Origin: Heterobilharzia americana
Lineage: Eukaryota > Platyhelminthes > Trematoda > Strigeidida > Schistosomatidae
Direction of reading: 5' to 3'
Assembly (NCBI GenBank): GCA_944470555.2
Contig: OX104127.1
Coordinates: 28,411,661 to 28,475,660 of the forward strand
DNA: 64,000 bases
The position numbers and the translations under genes are program-made. The notes beneath the pieces were generated by a model. The model had not been told where the DNA came from, did no database searches, and saw only the letters and a list, made by a program, of their open reading frames with translations. This document shows positions 25,801 through 39,400 of this stretch, one piece after another; position 1 is the first letter of the stretch, and every line of letters begins with the position of its first letter.

Positions 25801-28800
25801 ATTTACTTATGCTTTTTAAGCCCTGGGTACTGGCTGAAATTCTTTATTTATGTAATATCAAGAACGTAACTCTTTTTATCAACACAATTGATTTTAATTC
25901 ATTTTGGGGGTTTGTGGTCGTGCTGCGTCGTGAACTGATAGAAGCTGGAAATATAGACCACTGGATTCCAACCCAGTGGCTCAATGGCTACGTTTTAGCC
26001 ACAGAACCTGTAGGTCCTGGTATCAGTCATCGATGGAGTTATGAGTGCGCTCTGCTGAAGAGTCCCATACTATGACCAAACAGGTGTCTAGTGCTCTCAG
26101 TTCTCGGATGTTTCTCTACCTGATGTCAGTCCATGATCAATACCAACTTCAGAATAGTCGATCTTATTGCAAAAAGACATGTGTATGAATTGTAAAATTG
26201 CTCTCTAAAGAAATATATTTTCATGATATGTGAATAATTCTGAAAAAAATGTTCAACAGTTTTGATTGGTCATTGTGTAAGAATTTGATTTGTAGTATAT
26301 TTCTTCAACAGTCAGTGTTTATTTATTCTAAATAATTGTTGAATAAACTACTAAAGTTAACCTTGATAGCTGATTGGTCTTTGTTTACGTGGTGAAGAAG
26401 TAAATTTGAATGAAAACTTAGGTTTCAGTGAAATATCAGTCAGTGACCTATTGATTACCATCCTGTAGTTTGAACGATCGAGTTATGATACCAAATAGCC
26501 GATCACTTTCCACTTAATGTCATGATGAATCCAACAAGATATTCAGAGAAGCTTCTCCTTTCAACAACTTTATTTCCAAGCTTTACATTCGGATATCTGT
26601 GATATTTGAATAATTATGTCCCATGGGAAAATTTAAACAATGGAAGACAATAATAATAATAATATTGACAAAAGATCTTATAATTATTATAACAGTTGAA
26701 ATATGAATGTCACCAAAGTGGTTTATGTAATACCTAGAGACGTTTGTAGAATGTATATAACTCAGAAAGAAATGTGAAATTGATATACGTGACAAGTCAG
26801 TGAAGTACTATGTGGTAAGATTCGAAAACTTAGTTAAAATGAAAATAATGTTTTCTATAAATATGATGGTTAAGCGATATAATGCTGGAAATTATTCCAA
26901 GTGAAGGTATTGACAATAACTTTAATAGTAATAAATGAAGAATGCAAAGATGAATTTAACAAAAGGAGGAAACTGGTAGTGTTTGAAAAATATTATGACC
27001 ACACTATAAACAGTCACTGTACACACAAATATCAGGATTTTGTTTCACGAATAGCTAAGGTCTCTAGTGTTTTAAAAAGCTGAAAATGAAGAACATGTTA
27101 TGAACTAAAGAGAATACAATACACAGTTTTAAATTCATTGTTTGGCTTATTTGAGTTGTGGAAATTGTTCAAATTTTCCAGAATATAACTTGTTATGGCT
27201 TTTCTTTCACCTGTCTAAAACCAACCTGGAACCTGCTCTCGTATGCGTACAGAAAGCATTCTCTAACTGGCCAATGTACGTTGATCCAGAAGAGCAGAAA
27301 AAAACTGGTAGATGTATGTAGAGGTGGTCAAATGGGACAGCTTATCATTCACACTAATTGAAAATACTACATCCAGTAAAAGTTGAATGAAGTTTAAATG
27401 CGAAGATCCTAATGATTGTTCTAAATAGACATCTCTTAATTAAGTTTGCTGCTTAGTCACCCGTGAACAGAGTTTTCTTTGAAGCCGAGTAAGTGATCGG
27501 TTTTGTATGTCTTCATATCATATTTTTATCCATCACACGACTGATATAACCCTTTTCAAAAGAAATAGTTAACTGTGATGTCTTCTCTCAAGTGAACTTC
27601 AGTGCTATATGACAGATACTGAATGAAAGGAAAATGTCATCTAGATCAATATTTTTATCACACCTAACAAATTCGTCGTTCGTATATCCTTTTTAAAAGT
27701 TAAATGATCTAGTAGTTTGACTCTGATTTCAACATGAATCTGCTAACAATTGTCTCAATGGTGGCTGCATCACAATTCTATCCTTTTGTTATTAGATCTC
27801 ATTACTGAGACCATACTGTACATTGAATATATACATCCAAAAAAGCTCTTCCAAATCGCTAGTTGACAGTCCTCCGTCTAAATTACATTCATCAATATAG
27901 TCATATACATAACAGACAGTTTCGATGAACAATGAAGTAACGCCGAAGAGAAATATCGTTCTTATTTGAACTCTTATCATAATCATGAGCACAGTAGACA
28001 ATATCTGATAATACAAAAAACATCCTCCGTCCCCAAAACAGAAATGATGCATCTTCTAGTTTTGGGCACCAAGGATTTTTCGTTCCATTTCAACGGCACC
28101 ATATATTAGCAAATTGATGCTGTAGTTATTGGAAGTCCACAAGGACCACTAACGACCGACATCATGTCACACTTAAAAAACACCATCTTTAAACCTGCAG
28201 TCAATGAAACTATGCTTTACCTAAGATATTTTTACGATAACTTTATTATCTGTGAACAGGTTCAACAAGCAAGGAAGCTGCTTCAATGTTTCAGTGACTC
28301 ACACCATAGTATTAAATTTACTATGGAATTGGAAGGGAAGTAGCAGCTGAATTTTCTTGACCTCTGTATGAAACGTTATAAAGGCGGTACAATAGAGATG
28401 GGTATTTACTGCAGAATCCGCGTGAAACGGTCAGTACTTGAACTTCAACAACTTCTGCTCAATCAGTTTCTAGAGCGGTTTAATGAAGATGTCATACCAG
28501 TGGGCAGAGGGATTGTGCTCCCAGGAGAAAGTGCAAGAAGAATTTCAGCTAACCGAATAATGTCTACTTAACATTGGTTATCCTATAAAGCTCATACAGA
28601 GTTACTGAAAAAGCAAGGAGTACAAAGAGTTAGATGTACTACTGATGCAAAGAAATGAGTGTAGTTAACTTTTTGTTTCTATGGAAATGCTGATGTAAGA
28701 ACCAAAAGAGGTATTTAAAGTGTACTGTCCAAGTTCTTCTGACTGCGATGCCTGTCTCTCTATTCCAAGCAATATGTTGAAATTCACAATCCAAATTAAG

Positions 28801-31800
28801 CATTGTTTCTACTCATGTTAACTTCAACCGTATTTATCAATTCATATGTAAATGCCACAGCAAGAATGTAGAAAAAAGATAGGTGATTGTCTACCAGGAT
28901 TGCAAAGCATATGCCAAAGAGTTTGTCTCAAAAGTCCATCCCCATTCAATAATGCAATCGCTCGCCACTTATCTGACATGGGGAACCAAATAGGTATGAT
29001 GAAATGTTTCCCAGTAGTCAACATGCAAAAGACCTCGCAAATCTGTCATTATCTGACGAGTTTAAATGGAGACACCAATTTATTATTATTATTGTCATCC
29101 ATTTTTTAAATTTCTTCATAGGATAGAATTTTTTTGGAAATATCATAAACGTACAGCTAAGAATTGAATTTATTGAAAAGAGTTTCTTCTTTGAATATAT
29201 TATTCTAAATGTCACAATGGGACTTATTGGATTAATAATTGACTAGGTATTCTTACGATGATCAAGTGAAATTCTTAGTGATTTCAGTGAAATTGGAATC
29301 TGGCTCGTCATTTACTCCTGCAGATCAGTTGGTACAGCACCTGACAGTCATTTCTCAAATAATGCTTATCTATTTGTTGCTTTTCTTGTTTTGTTTTCAT
29401 GTTTTGCTTTTTGAAAAGATAAAATGTACTTTCGATAGAATTTAAAAATGAACTCATGAGAATAAAAGATTTCACTGTTTAAATAACCCTTCTATATACT
29501 TATTAAAAAAGTTATGAATTTCAATGGACTCTTTTATTGAAATTTGGCGGTTAGTGAGATATAATTCTAATATGTAAGTGATGAGACTCAATTCTGTTTA
29601 ATGACTGTCATTATCTATAGGAAAACTGTGCGGTGTATTCTCTTTCTTTTTACCTTATAGAATACTTTATAGACGTTTGTTACCTTCAAGACAGTATATC
29701 TAATGATTTGTATTTCTTCTCTCACTCTCATTTCAGAGTGATGTTGTATACACTTTCTTTCACAGTGTACTATTTGATGAGAGATTTGCCACTGAAGACA
29801 TGTCGTTACAAGGTTAGTTAGTTTACCTTATATAAATGCCAATTTCTGAATAATGCACCACAGATTACACTTCTCATTGGCCTAAAACCTTTTTAGGTAT
29901 GAATCGTAACTGATTGAATTCCTGTATTGTTATCCCATCCTTTTTAATACTATGGTCATAAGTACACATTTTTTAAGTGGAAGTCTAAACAAAACGTTTC
30001 TTAGTGGCATTTCTTTTTATGAACGGTAATACCATGTTCAATATTCCTTTTTAATAGTGTCATCACAATATTCTCTTGATAACTCATGCTTTTCGTATTT
30101 TAACTAAACGAGTGTCGGATGACGGGAGAAAAAGTGAGACCTGACTATCAGTCATGCTTCATTCAGTGCTGTATAGCTAACTCTAGCATAATTATTGTGA
30201 TTTCAGTTTTTATATGGACATTGTTCGAATTTCAGACATTATTGTTACATTTAATTTTGTTCAACTAGTCAATAATATTTAAAATTCATTGAACAGTGTA
30301 TAAATCTTATGACGTAGTACCTGTAAAATTTGAGATGATGGTGCTCTAGGACTTGTCTTCAACTACTAACAGTTAAATGCTAGGGGTGTGAAGCTGCTGT
30401 GTCCACCACTTCACTTACTTGAGGAGCTGCATCAACCCAAACGGGCTGGTTGCTGACAAAATCCCAGCTCGGATACAGAAAGCCCGTTTGGCATTTGATA
30501 ACTACCGTCACCCGTTCAGCCAACTGGTGAGATATCCAAGTATCTATCACAGAACAAGTATAATGTGCTGCAGTTCGTTGTCTCATGTTATATGGCTGTC
30601 ATATATCCGTGAAAAGTAGCGGACACGAAGGGATCACAGTGTTTTTGCCATCGTATATATCATCGTGGCATTGCTGGTTTTTGGTGGAATCACCATGTGA
30701 GAAATGTCAAGGTTAGGTTAAGAGCACTAGACAAGATAGACATGCCGATTGCAAAGGTTATGAACGTTAATCAACTGAGATGGCTTGCACATGTATTTCT
30801 CAAGCCGAGCCACCATCTACTTCTACGTGCTATGCTAGCGGAAGTTGAATCAGTTCGGAAGAGGGTTCAGGTTAGCGAGACCTATACGTAGCACCACTCC
30901 ATAAAGTCTGCAACTGTTTGTCTAAGTCTCTTGGGGCTTTGTAGACTGCCTGGTTGGGTTCCCAAAGACGAAAAGAATCAGTGGTGGTTAAGGGCTCTTG
31001 ATAACATGGCTGAAAATCGATCGCAATGGTGCAGATGCATTTACTCCTTGATATATTTTAAAGCTTGAATATTTGCACTAACCGTTATCTTCAGATGGTT
31101 TATTCTTTCATACAACTTTGCCTACTTTGATATCACTCTTTTTCTATACACTTGTTCTTTGGATACTAGTATAAAGTGTGGCAACTTTAATCGATTTGTC
31201 TGTGTGCGAGTTCTAAGTTGATTTTGTTTGTCTGTCTGACGGTAACATACTAAGTTCCACTTACTTTCCTTACTAATTGTTAAGAGTTCGTTTCTATTCG
31301 TAGAGGTAATATAATTTATAATTGTCATTTGTACTTATAACTCAGACTTACATGATAAAGTTAATTAAGAAAAGATACCGATTCACTCAACCTAATTGGA
31401 AAGTAGTATCTAATTCCTACTGAAACAACCACAGAATTGTTAGTATAGGTTATCGAATTGGTTACCGGCTGATTGGACTTTTGCAGTTTCCATTTCTTTA
31501 TCTTCCGAAAGACCTTGAATTGACTGCTAGTAATAATTTCAGTCTACTAGATTTACAGTAGAGACTCAAAGAATAAGAAGCTAATTAAATGTATTTTTTT
31601 CAAGTTATTGCAATTACTGAATACTGGATATGTGATTGTAGGGAATAGACGAGAAGTGGGTCAAAGTTATACCCTTAGTGCTCAAAAAGTGAATATGCTT
31701 CAATATGACTTATAAAATCAATTTTTTTGCACGTTACAACTGTGTAGAAAATAAGAACGCATTAAAACCTATTGCATCTTCAAAGTATAAGAAGATAACT

Positions 31801-32323
31801 TAAATGCAATGCGATGATAGACAGATGTCGTGAAATATCGGAGAAGCGATAAGTATTCAGTGATTGTGGACCACACCTGGTATATCCATGTACAGTATGT
31901 CTGAACACTTAAATCTATGGAGGAAAGTAGCATGTTTAACCTCCTAATACTCATCTTTGAGCAAAGTTAGTTGCTATACATGATGTCTGTGTTTAAAATC
32001 CAGTGAATGAAATATCTTCACTTTAGACTTGCTGACAAGTAATGCTTATTAATAGTAGTTTTTTCTAACTGTCCCTATTATTCTTGTCTTACAGAACTGA
32101 TGTTGACTTAGTCGAATTTTTTTATTTTCAATATGTATGACAATTTCACTATTTAATGGCATCATCAAGTTGCTATTTTACTGTAGATTAAGAATCTTTT
32201 AAGCATTTAGCTTAGATAAAAGTATTTTAATCATTTTTTTTAGTTATCTAAGGATTAATTCTTGTCTAACCTACCGATAAATAAACTACTCCATTTCGTA
32301 TATTGATTAAAGTGTAGTGGTAA

Positions 32324-32375
<52 letters not shown>

Positions 32376-35300
32376 GCAATGAATCTATGGTTTTTATTGA
32401 GATCCTCATGATAACAGTCAAGGATAGTTGAAGTGAAACATTGGGAGTACTGTTCAGAGACAGGGATAACATCACTGGTTTGATTGGTTAAACTTTCATA
32501 TTTCACATTTGCGAGGAGTTTCTTGATATTTTGATTGGTATCACAAAATTTCTGACCCATAAATGATCCTTGAAGATGCAATGGCGATGAGAATACTGAA
32601 GAGTGAATAAACATCAATCTCGTCCAAAAATCAAAAAAATTACTATGGATATCGACAGATTTAAAACGTTTATTATTATTTTTCCTTTGGGTTCTTAGTG
32701 GAACATAGCAATTCAGTAGCACACCTCCATTGCACTCTCTTCTCTGAGTCTTTTCAACCTGACGCCCCGACTGCCCACAAGCTTTCACTTCTCCCTTATA
32801 TAATCTCCTCCATGTCACCTTCAGCTGGGAGACCCAACTCGTCGTTTCCCCTTCGGGTTACACTCGACGGCGTGGCCTGGCCTGAGCGTGATGTCCCCAA
32901 ATGGTCTTCTCAGTGTATTTCCAATCCATCTTCACTTTCTTCTGCATATTTGTTGAGCTATAGGTTCTTGGTTGGTTCGTTGCCAGCCAGCCAGAGTTCC
33001 TTGCTACTTATTCTTATCATTCTGGCCATCTAATCTTCGGTGTCAGTATCAAGTGAGTGTAGGTAGCAGTTGTTGATGAATGTCTGTAGTTTGTTGCAAA
33101 TGCTTTTCGTGACGCGTCAAGTCCCACAACCATCCCAGAATCACCGACTTGATTTAATTAGTGTTGAAAATCCTGATCTTGTTGTTTATGCTGAGTGCAG
33201 TGCAGTAGATCACCACACTGATTTCAGAATAATGAAGACCTGTCTTTCTGTCTTTCCAATCCTTGCCTTGACATCCTCATTTGTGCCACCGCCGCCGCCT
33301 GTAGTTCAAACGAAGCTGCCTAGGCAGGTAGGTGAAAGAGACTACTTCCCTTAAATTTCTCCTGTTCAAGTGATTAGTGCTTGTTGTTGTTGGTTGGGTA
33401 TCTTCATCACCTCCATCTTCTCTACGTTCACCTGAAGAAATTCCCGTCTTCATTGTCTCGCCTCTTCTGCCAGGTTGTTAGTTTTCGCCTATAGATCTTG
33501 GAGATTGTGCGATAAGACATTAGACATAAATCATCGGCGGTTAAATCCGAATCTTCTGGGGTCTTTTCATTGATCCAACTAGTGTATTCCCATCTTCTCG
33601 CTCCTCACAGTTTGTTTCATGGTCCAGTTCAGTTAAATACAATCAGGAAGATCATCGGTGGTAGTAGGCTGCAACCTTGTCTTACTCCTGTCTTCGCTTC
33701 AAAGGCATCGCTGAGCTTTCTATTGTGAATCACTTGGCATATAGCATCCCCACATAGCATATGGCTGCCTCTGAATGAGGTTAATAAATATTTGTGACAC
33801 CAAAACCGTAGTGTTGAAGCAAACAGCTGTCTGACAAATTACTTCTCGGTCGACGCCTCGATCGAAGGCCTTTTAAAGGTCGATGAAGTTGAGGTAAAGT
33901 TCTCGTTTGACTGCCATTCTATGCTGTGTTCTACGATGATGCGTAGCTTTGAAATCTGATCCGCACGTGATTTGTTCTTCATGAAGCCAGCCAGCCTGTT
34001 CCGGTTGTAATTTTGAATCGAGAGCACTTTTTAATCTCTCCAGGATGATGCGGCCTCATATTCTGCTTATGGTGGACAGGAGCATGATTTCACGCCAGTT
34101 CGCTTTGTTGACATATTCATTGTCATATCTGACGGCCTTTTGTTGAAAAGTCGTATATGATGGAGGATCTCTCGAAAATGCTTTGCTTTAACTCTGGAAT
34201 GCGCAAACGAATGCAGCCAATGAGTTACTTTACATGTTGGTTTAGACATAGTGTTGGAAAATTTGTGACTTCTCTATTGATTCAGACCCACGCATGCAAT
34301 TCAAGTTTGGGTGATGAAATATTTCTTCCTTCACTCACTAGGATTTCTTCCCTTTCACAGCAAAATGCGATCACATGTTTTGAAGTTGATTTGGGCGACT
34401 TTAAAAACCACTTTAGCAACGATTGAACTAACCCATTAGGTTTCTTCCTTTTGTCTGAAAAGGCAGATTTTTATAAAATAAAGAAGTTTGATTGGTTATT
34501 CCAGTTGTTGCTAGGGTGGCCTTTAAAGCTACCCATTGATATACACTTATCGTTGAGTTTGAAGCAGTGAGTTATTCATTAACCATTGATGTCGTAGGCT
34601 ATGTTCTGAAAAGAAACAAGCCTTTATTCCAAATGACAGTACGAAACTGAAACCTAAACAACTTTTTTACCTTTTGTGTTTTTTCATCTCTTCAACTTAT
34701 CGTACTTCTTGATGAAAGCCATTTTGAGCTTAATCAATTTTCTATCATTATTGATACCAATAATTAATTCCTTTTTTTAGGATATCATTTTTCAACTTTA
34801 TTTGGTTTTTATTTTGCCATTTGTTGGTGTTCATGCCTACGTTTGCTAATGTGAATATTTAATTATATTACCGGTAGTACTAATATCATTTTCCGTAATG
34901 GAAGATGATTTAGGACTTTAGGCAAATAACTAAACAGTAACCTTTTGAAGTTTATAAACTTACAATATGCTTATACACTTTCGTAAGTAGTAAAGTGGTA
35001 TACACTAATAGATATATTTCGAAGTGCTATTCTTAAAATGGTCTGTATATCACACTGTAAATTAATATCCCTTTATTTTTCGTGTTTGTCACATATAAGC
35101 ATAAACAGATAAAATCAATAGTTTTTTTATGTAAACACTTTCTTAAAAACACTTTTTGTGTCAGGTTAACAAATGACACAATTTAAAAATTTACTAGAAT
35201 TTTTTGTATGATGTTTTAAAACGTCTAAATTATCCCATATTGATCATTGAAAATCAGATAGTTTCATAACAGGGATTCTTTGACCATTTTTAAACATGCA

Positions 35301-36407
35301 TAGAACTTAAAGATCAGAAAGCTGAAGTTATACCTTCCTATCAATGGTTCACAAGACAAAACTTAACTGGTTGAATGAAATCTGCAGCTGTTGGTTATTC
35401 TGTGTCTTAATAACTAACACATGGTTTTTCTATGCTATGCACCGGTATCTGGTGAGAATCTGTGGGAAGCATGCTGTACTGTAGTCATTGATGGGATATT
35501 TTGTACAAGAGGTGGCTGTCGTGGCTCTGTGATCCAGTGGATAACGCTTTGTTATTTGAAGTGATGGGTACGAGGTGCGAGTCTCAGTGGGAATAATACC
35601 ATTCTGTGGGGTACAGCTACATCCAGCTGACGAGTTCCAGACAGACCAATAAGCACTTCCTGGACTCCTCCACTAGTTACAACCAAGTAAATTATATCAC
35701 GAGGTTTTACTTGAAAATATTGAAAGGCTCTTCATTGATCACACCTTTTGCAGTTGTCCTCGTTGATTAGCGTTACTGATTGTTTTTTGTGCATGATACT
35801 TTCTGGGGTTGATTTTCATATCATTCAACGAACCTACTCGATGAATAAATATGAATATCAGCAGATGGTATTTAAAAATAATGACCATCGGTAAGTAACA
35901 GTAAATTCATGAAATAATTTGTTCTACGGGTTTCACATTACACTAATTGCATTTATAACCAGAAGAAAATTCGTTAAAAGGAAACAGTCTACTAGGGAGC
36001 AGAACTAAAAAGATGCATACTGTGAGATTGACATTTGTTCAGTGACCTTATTTACAGCACTATTCAGTGTACAACTCTCAGGTCATGCACAAAATGATGC
36101 TTCGTACAATTGTTCCCTTTTAGGAATTTGAATATAGGAAGAAGAAGAATGGTAGCAGAATGAGCGTACCTGTATTTCGTATATTCTCCGTAGCTACTGC
36201 ACACCCTACAAAATATAATGTTTATTATAAATAATATATTATACAATGTGTAATGACTCGGTGCCTAACTTCTTTCAGGACATTCGTAAAAAACTATGGC
36301 CTGAATGTCTATAATACAATGTCTTTTCATAAATTGACAAGAAGTTTTCGAATTGAGATGAAAGGTAGCAAAAATTTCAGTTGACCGATATTCATGAAGT
36401 TGTTAAG

Positions 36408-36467
<60 letters not shown>

Positions 36468-39400
36468 GACTCTTATTTTTATTCGCTTTTTTTATCTATT
36501 TCCGAACCTAATCTAACTTTCTGAGTTATATTCATCTTATTGCTCAATCAAATGAAAATCTGTTGACATTTTATTTCGCTTACAATGACGTCTATTTTTA
36601 TGTATATATTACCATACTCTCTGGAATGTTTATCACTGTATAAATAGTTTACCTTTGAGTAGTCTTAGCAGTTTCATCAATGTCGGTTAAGCTAAATCTG
36701 TGTCACCTTCCATCTTAAGCGAAATATTCTTGACAATTTATGAAAGTATGTTGTGTAACATATTCTTCGTCATGAACATAACACTTTATAGGATGTGAAG
36801 TAGCTGGGGGGATTTCAAGAAGTAACTGCATTTTAATTCTGCTACTATAGTTCTCCTTACTTTACGCAGAATAAGACATTCTAATTAGATTTTATGAGGG
36901 ATAAACTTGTAGAAATTCGATATGTATAAACTTTCAGCTGTGTCTAAATAATTAATTCCTTACAGTTCATTAGGATGTTCATCAGGTTATGTTTTGAGTA
37001 GTGACATTCAATGGAGAAACCACGCTTTGAGACTTTAAAATTAACATAACTTTGAGGGGTCTTTGCTGGTATTATGTTGGTATTCATCATAGATTGACAT
37101 CAGTTGGATAAACACTGGAAATCTGGGAGCAATGCATAGGTGTTTCTTCCTAGTATAGGACTCCTCAGCAGTGCGTACTTATGACCCCGCCAGGGGTCTA
37201 ACCGAGTGAACGTCAGAAGGAATAGTCAACAATGACATTAGGTGATGGTCACGCTATACCTTGAACTGACCTAAACAAGAAATATGTTCCACTGGATTCA
37301 GACCCGGTGGCCCAGTGGTAACGTGCTAGCAGCAGGAACCTGAAGGTCCTAAATTCGATCTTCGTGGGGTCATGGATGCGCACTGATAAGGATTCCCGTG
37401 CAAGGACGAAACATCTGTCTAGTGCTCCCAGGTTTGCAATGTTCCTCCAACCAATGTCAATCCATGGTGAATATCAACCTGAAATAACATTTTTTCGTTG
37501 AAACGTTTAGTAAAGTTCCTCAAACATCTTGAAAGTAATCGTTTTACTCGGTGGAATTACTCTACTGAAACAAGTGTTTGTGTATAGGTTTTCCTCTTCA
37601 GTAAAATACCAAAATGGAACCCATCTGTTTTTACTATTGAGAATAAACACTGATTATTTTCTTTATAACTCTTGATTCCTTTAGAACAGGTTGTTTTTAA
37701 AATACTGTTTTAGTCCCTCTGAAAAGTCACTAAGTTTAACGTTTTTCACAATCCTTATACTTGCAGTTGTAAAAACAGTATTTCCACATTTATGTGGATA
37801 AGCACAAATACCTTCTGGATTCATTGCTTCAAAAATCAAAGCACTCGGTACTTACTGAATATTACTTTGAGTTGAAGTATAATTTTCATTTTGGAAAATA
37901 GTGGATCTGAGAGAAATATTTCGAGGCAGTGATCAAAACGTCACTACTGATGAGTGCCAAGACATATTAAACCCAGATCCAGGGCTTCTTACTGATAGCC
38001 TCCGTCCAATTAATATTTATCGAAGTGCATCGCAACGTTGTGTCAACAAACCTGCCAGCCAAATCACAATATGATCGGTAGAACTCGGTCAGCACTTAAA
38101 ACTAGACAACATGAAGTTGGCTACTATTCAGTGACCAATCAGTCTACCTAATTCAGCCCTACTGAAGGTTGGTTGCGGCCCGAATAGCTCTGTGGTTACG
38201 TCTCTGACTTTAGCCCTGGGTGACACGGGTTCGAACCTACGACGAGACATCAGTCCCATCAGGGTTGCAGATACTCGTTGCTGACGAGCGCAAACAAGCA
38301 TGAAACCTAGGTCTAGCGCTCTATGCTGACTGCGTTCATACAGCATACAGTCACTACTTCCCCTCACACTAGATTTTGTCACACAGTGTTTTAGAAAGTA
38401 TGATCTCTCTGTCGACTGATATCTACTAATTGTTTTTTGAAATATATTTTCTTTTTTGCAGCTGTTTCATAAAATACCTCCTGTAAGCTTATATAACTGA
38501 TAAAACTGCATAATAGTTATTTGTAAAATATAAACTCTTCTTTGGGGATTTTTTTGTTTTTACTATGACTCGGGTTATTTAGATGAAATGAAGAGGAAAC
38601 TAGTTAAATTTGAAGCGTAAAAATATCTTGTTATTATTACAAGTGAACTACGAAGAAGGTCACACTATACCATTATGGCTAAATGTTGTAACTGTTCGAA
38701 GATAAAGGCCTATTCTTCTATCCATCCGTCTGCACCTCAGAAACTCGTCTACAACCTAAGAAGTTGCTTAAGCGTTGTTACCACCTTACATGTTGAATAC
38801 TGATAATCTACTTCATAACAGATGCTTTTCTCTTACAATCATCCTTCGTTAGGACAGGTAATATATTCAGTGATTTATATGATATTTTGTAAATAGTTTC
38901 GCGTAAACCACCATTTCAAGCAAAGCATGGTTAAATACCACATGTTGCTTATTTCGAAAAAGTTATTCTCATCTCTAAGTACTCATTTATTACTTTCCTT
39001 AGAAATAATCTAAACATATAGTAAAAGTAAATTGAGCATACTCAAGATTAATCACTTTGTAAAAATTTGTAGTTGGATAAAAAGTAGACGAATATGACTA
39101 TATGACTGCTAACACAACAAGTGTTTTGTTTTGCTAACTGCTTCTAAAAATGTTAGTCAGTTCATTTAATCACTTCTAACGAGGTTCTCAATTGATTGTG
39201 CTAACCTGATTTGTTTACTTATCATCTTTATGAATAAATTGTGATTGTTTAATTTAGAGTTATGCTTCACTTTAACTTGGTAAAGAGATCTTTATTTATT
39301 TTCTCCTTGAGAGTTTATGTTCGCACTTTGGTTCAGTTAAAAAAATAATAACTAACTCTGTTCAACCTAGTTTGTGCTAATCAACACTACAAATAATGAA

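Larger units (their letters stand above)
24350..29736 (+). other. PIK3C2 intron 7 (5.4 kb)
   Basis: It contains a family C copy (25400-25560), a family B copy (25940-26155) and a strand-split Penelope-like element (27780-29085). The stretches 24380-25390, 26160-27780 and 29090-29730 hold no recognised gene. The one near 27100-27420 has an open frame without a motif I can identify. Confidence 0.6.

Noticed and set aside
25940..26155. Active hammerhead in this family B copy
   Set aside because: GAAA is changed to CAAA, which should abolish cleavage.
32266..32475. Open frame with an Ile-Tyr run
   Set aside because: It is produced by the (TA)n microsatellite.
38165..38240. Possible functional tRNA gene
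   Set aside because: Box A and box B are present but I could not pair an acceptor stem or anticodon arm. A tRNA-derived repeat is the safer call.
38128..38382. 84-residue - strand frame
   Set aside because: It lies across a tRNA-like repeat with box B and has no protein similarity I recognise.
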